Positions 62,800 to 64,000 of a stretch of 64,000 bases of DNA are shown piece by piece. Source of the stretch: Symsagittifera roscoffensis (lineage: Eukaryota; Xenacoelomorpha; Acoela; Convolutidae); the NCBI RefSeq assembly GCF_963678635.1, contig NC_087068.1, positions 39,333,649 to 39,397,648 of the forward strand. Direction: 5' to 3'. How positions within the stretch are numbered: position 1 is the stretch's first letter; each line of letters begins with the position of its first letter. The notes under the pieces are model-generated. The model had not been told where the DNA came from. It did no database searches and was given only the letters and a program-made list of their open reading frames with translations. The translations under genes were made by a program, and so were the position numbers.

Positions 62800-63240
62800 G
62801 AGGAATCTTTTTGAAGACGAAATCGCACTTAAGGTTACACATTTGCTGGAGTCGGCAGAGGCTTGTGGGTCGAATCCGACCGGGACATGTTTTTTTTGCA
62901 AGCAAGAGTTTGTGCTTTTTCGGACTATCGTTCGTCTGTTTATTATTGTCAGCTCAGTTCCCGTAGGCCCGTTCCAGTAGGTTGAGTTCGATTCGATCGT
63001 GACCCGTTTTTTTTGCAAGCTGAAAGTTTTCGGCTATGTTAGATTATTGTCTGTCTGCTTGAAAGCTGGACTCCGAAGGCTCCTTGCATAGTTTCTAATG
63101 GTGCAGGTAATTTTGTTCCAAATATTTTGGGATTTTTTGCAATTAATAAAATGACTAAAACAATATTTGAAGTTTTTATTTCATTTTAACAATAGTCATT
63201 AATTTTTGTATTGAAAGTGGTGCGAAGCTCAGCTTGTGAG
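62800..63240 (+). mobile_element. tRNA-like element with 3' stem-loop, family E, copy 4
   Basis: GGGTCGAATCCGACCGGGAC near 62860 is the B-box region. A second tRNA-like scrap, GAGTTCGATTCGATCGTGAC, follows near 62984. TAATGGTGCAGGTAATTTTG is the family landmark. The end has GTGGTGCGAAGCTCAGCTTG and then departs from the CTCTGTGTT consensus. Confidence 0.62.
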
Positions 63241-63510
63241 TATAATTTTTACATCTACCACGGAGTCAATGTAGAAGTTCCATTATTTTCCGGCTTTCAA
63301 AACCAGTTTGGTTGGTTTCTTTATCTTCAGGCTAGCTTCGACTTTACAACTAGTCATTTGAACGAATTGTTCATCTGAAAGCTATTGATGTCCTAAGCTT
63401 AAAATTAAAAAGACATTTTACCTGCAATCATTTTCGCAGAGTTATGAGGGTTTGAAAATTGCCAATTCAGGGTAATTAACTCGCGATATACACCGTGCTA
63501 TTACCACGTG
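63241..63510. other. Non-coding stretch
   Basis: I see no gene or repeat family here. Confidence 0.4.
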
Positions 63511-64000
63511 AGCGGCTATTTAATGTGGATCAGAAATTGTTACAAATTAAAAATAGATGCGACTATCGAGCACAACGTTTAAGAAATCGGTATCGGCTAA
63601 GCTTGGCAAGAGTTTCCTTGATTTGTAAACTTTCTGAATATGAAATGTTTTAGAAGATTTTTGTAGGCCAGTGCTTTAGACAAAATCAACTTGATCCAAT
63701 TTCAATACTAGACAGTACTGTCGTTTTGTCTTGTTTTGTCTTGTTTTTTCTATAATTCATTACATCGCGTGAAAAAACATCAAAATGTACGAACCGATTT
63801 GCACAGTCAAAAAAGTTGATATACTTCAAGTTTTAATCACTTGATAAATTTGCTCATTAAAATTTCAATTTTTTAAAAACTGGTTCGCCCTGGGAAAGAA
63901 GTATAACTTTTCAAATGTTCATCACTTGATTTACTTGCTTGACAAAACCATTTTTTGCATGTGGATATTTAATGTGGATCAGAAATTGTTACAAATTAAA
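63511..64000. repeat. Start of a 449-bp-period repeat reaching the window edge
   Basis: TATTTAATGTGGATCAGAAA and TTGTTACAAATTAAA occur at 63517 and again at 63966, running to the last base. Between them, TATCGAGCACAACGTTTA (63563) and the landmarks at 63745-63960 match sequence at 18791 and 18940-20660. Confidence 0.7.

Overview
The window is nuclear DNA from an animal, probably an invertebrate with ciliated cells. Its genes are split by GT-AG introns, it is strongly AT-rich, and it holds a DEDDh oligoribonuclease, a RUN/PX sorting nexin and an EF-hand protein. There are no bacterial-style operons. The species cannot be named from sequence alone. Only about 4.5 kb is protein-coding; most of the rest is interspersed and tandem repeats.

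Layout. 1-6.4 kb: tRNA-like interspersed elements, a young 1.94-kb tandem duplication and a degenerate minisatellite. 6.49-7.34 kb: a two-exon REXO2 oligoribonuclease gene. 7.45-10.0 kb: a short stem-loop element and a decayed non-LTR reverse transcriptase. 10.46-21.41 kb: a five-exon gene for a Lys-rich, coiled-coil, paired EF-hand protein that I do not recognise, with introns full of repeats. 21.4-33.2 kb: repeat-dominated intergenic DNA holding one weak candidate terminal exon at 28.98 kb. 33.30-61.40 kb: a seven-exon SNX29-like gene (RUN, coiled coil, PX). Its fifth intron is about 22.6 kb and holds a roughly 14.7-kb satellite of about 188-bp monomers with higher-order repeats, a decayed LINE on the minus strand, and two MITEs. 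61.4-64.0 kb: more interspersed elements and the start of a 449-bp-period repeat.

The most distinctive signal is a group of non-autonomous elements with a common plan: a short stem-loop at the 5' end, often a tRNA-like A-box/B-box segment in the middle, and a 3' stem-loop of the type GCGAAGC..GCTTCGC followed by CTCTGTGTT. About twenty copies of the 3' end are visible, attached to several different bodies. The 5' stems vary between families with both arms changing together. I do not recognise this as a described element class.

The three genes do not form a pathway. REXO2 clears short RNAs in mitochondria and cytosol, SNX29-type proteins act in endosomal membrane traffic, and the EF-hand protein has no assigned role. 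They share one feature: a 3' splice-site-like sequence 7, 30 or 54 nt upstream of the start codon, which could mean 5'UTR introns or spliced-leader trans-splicing.
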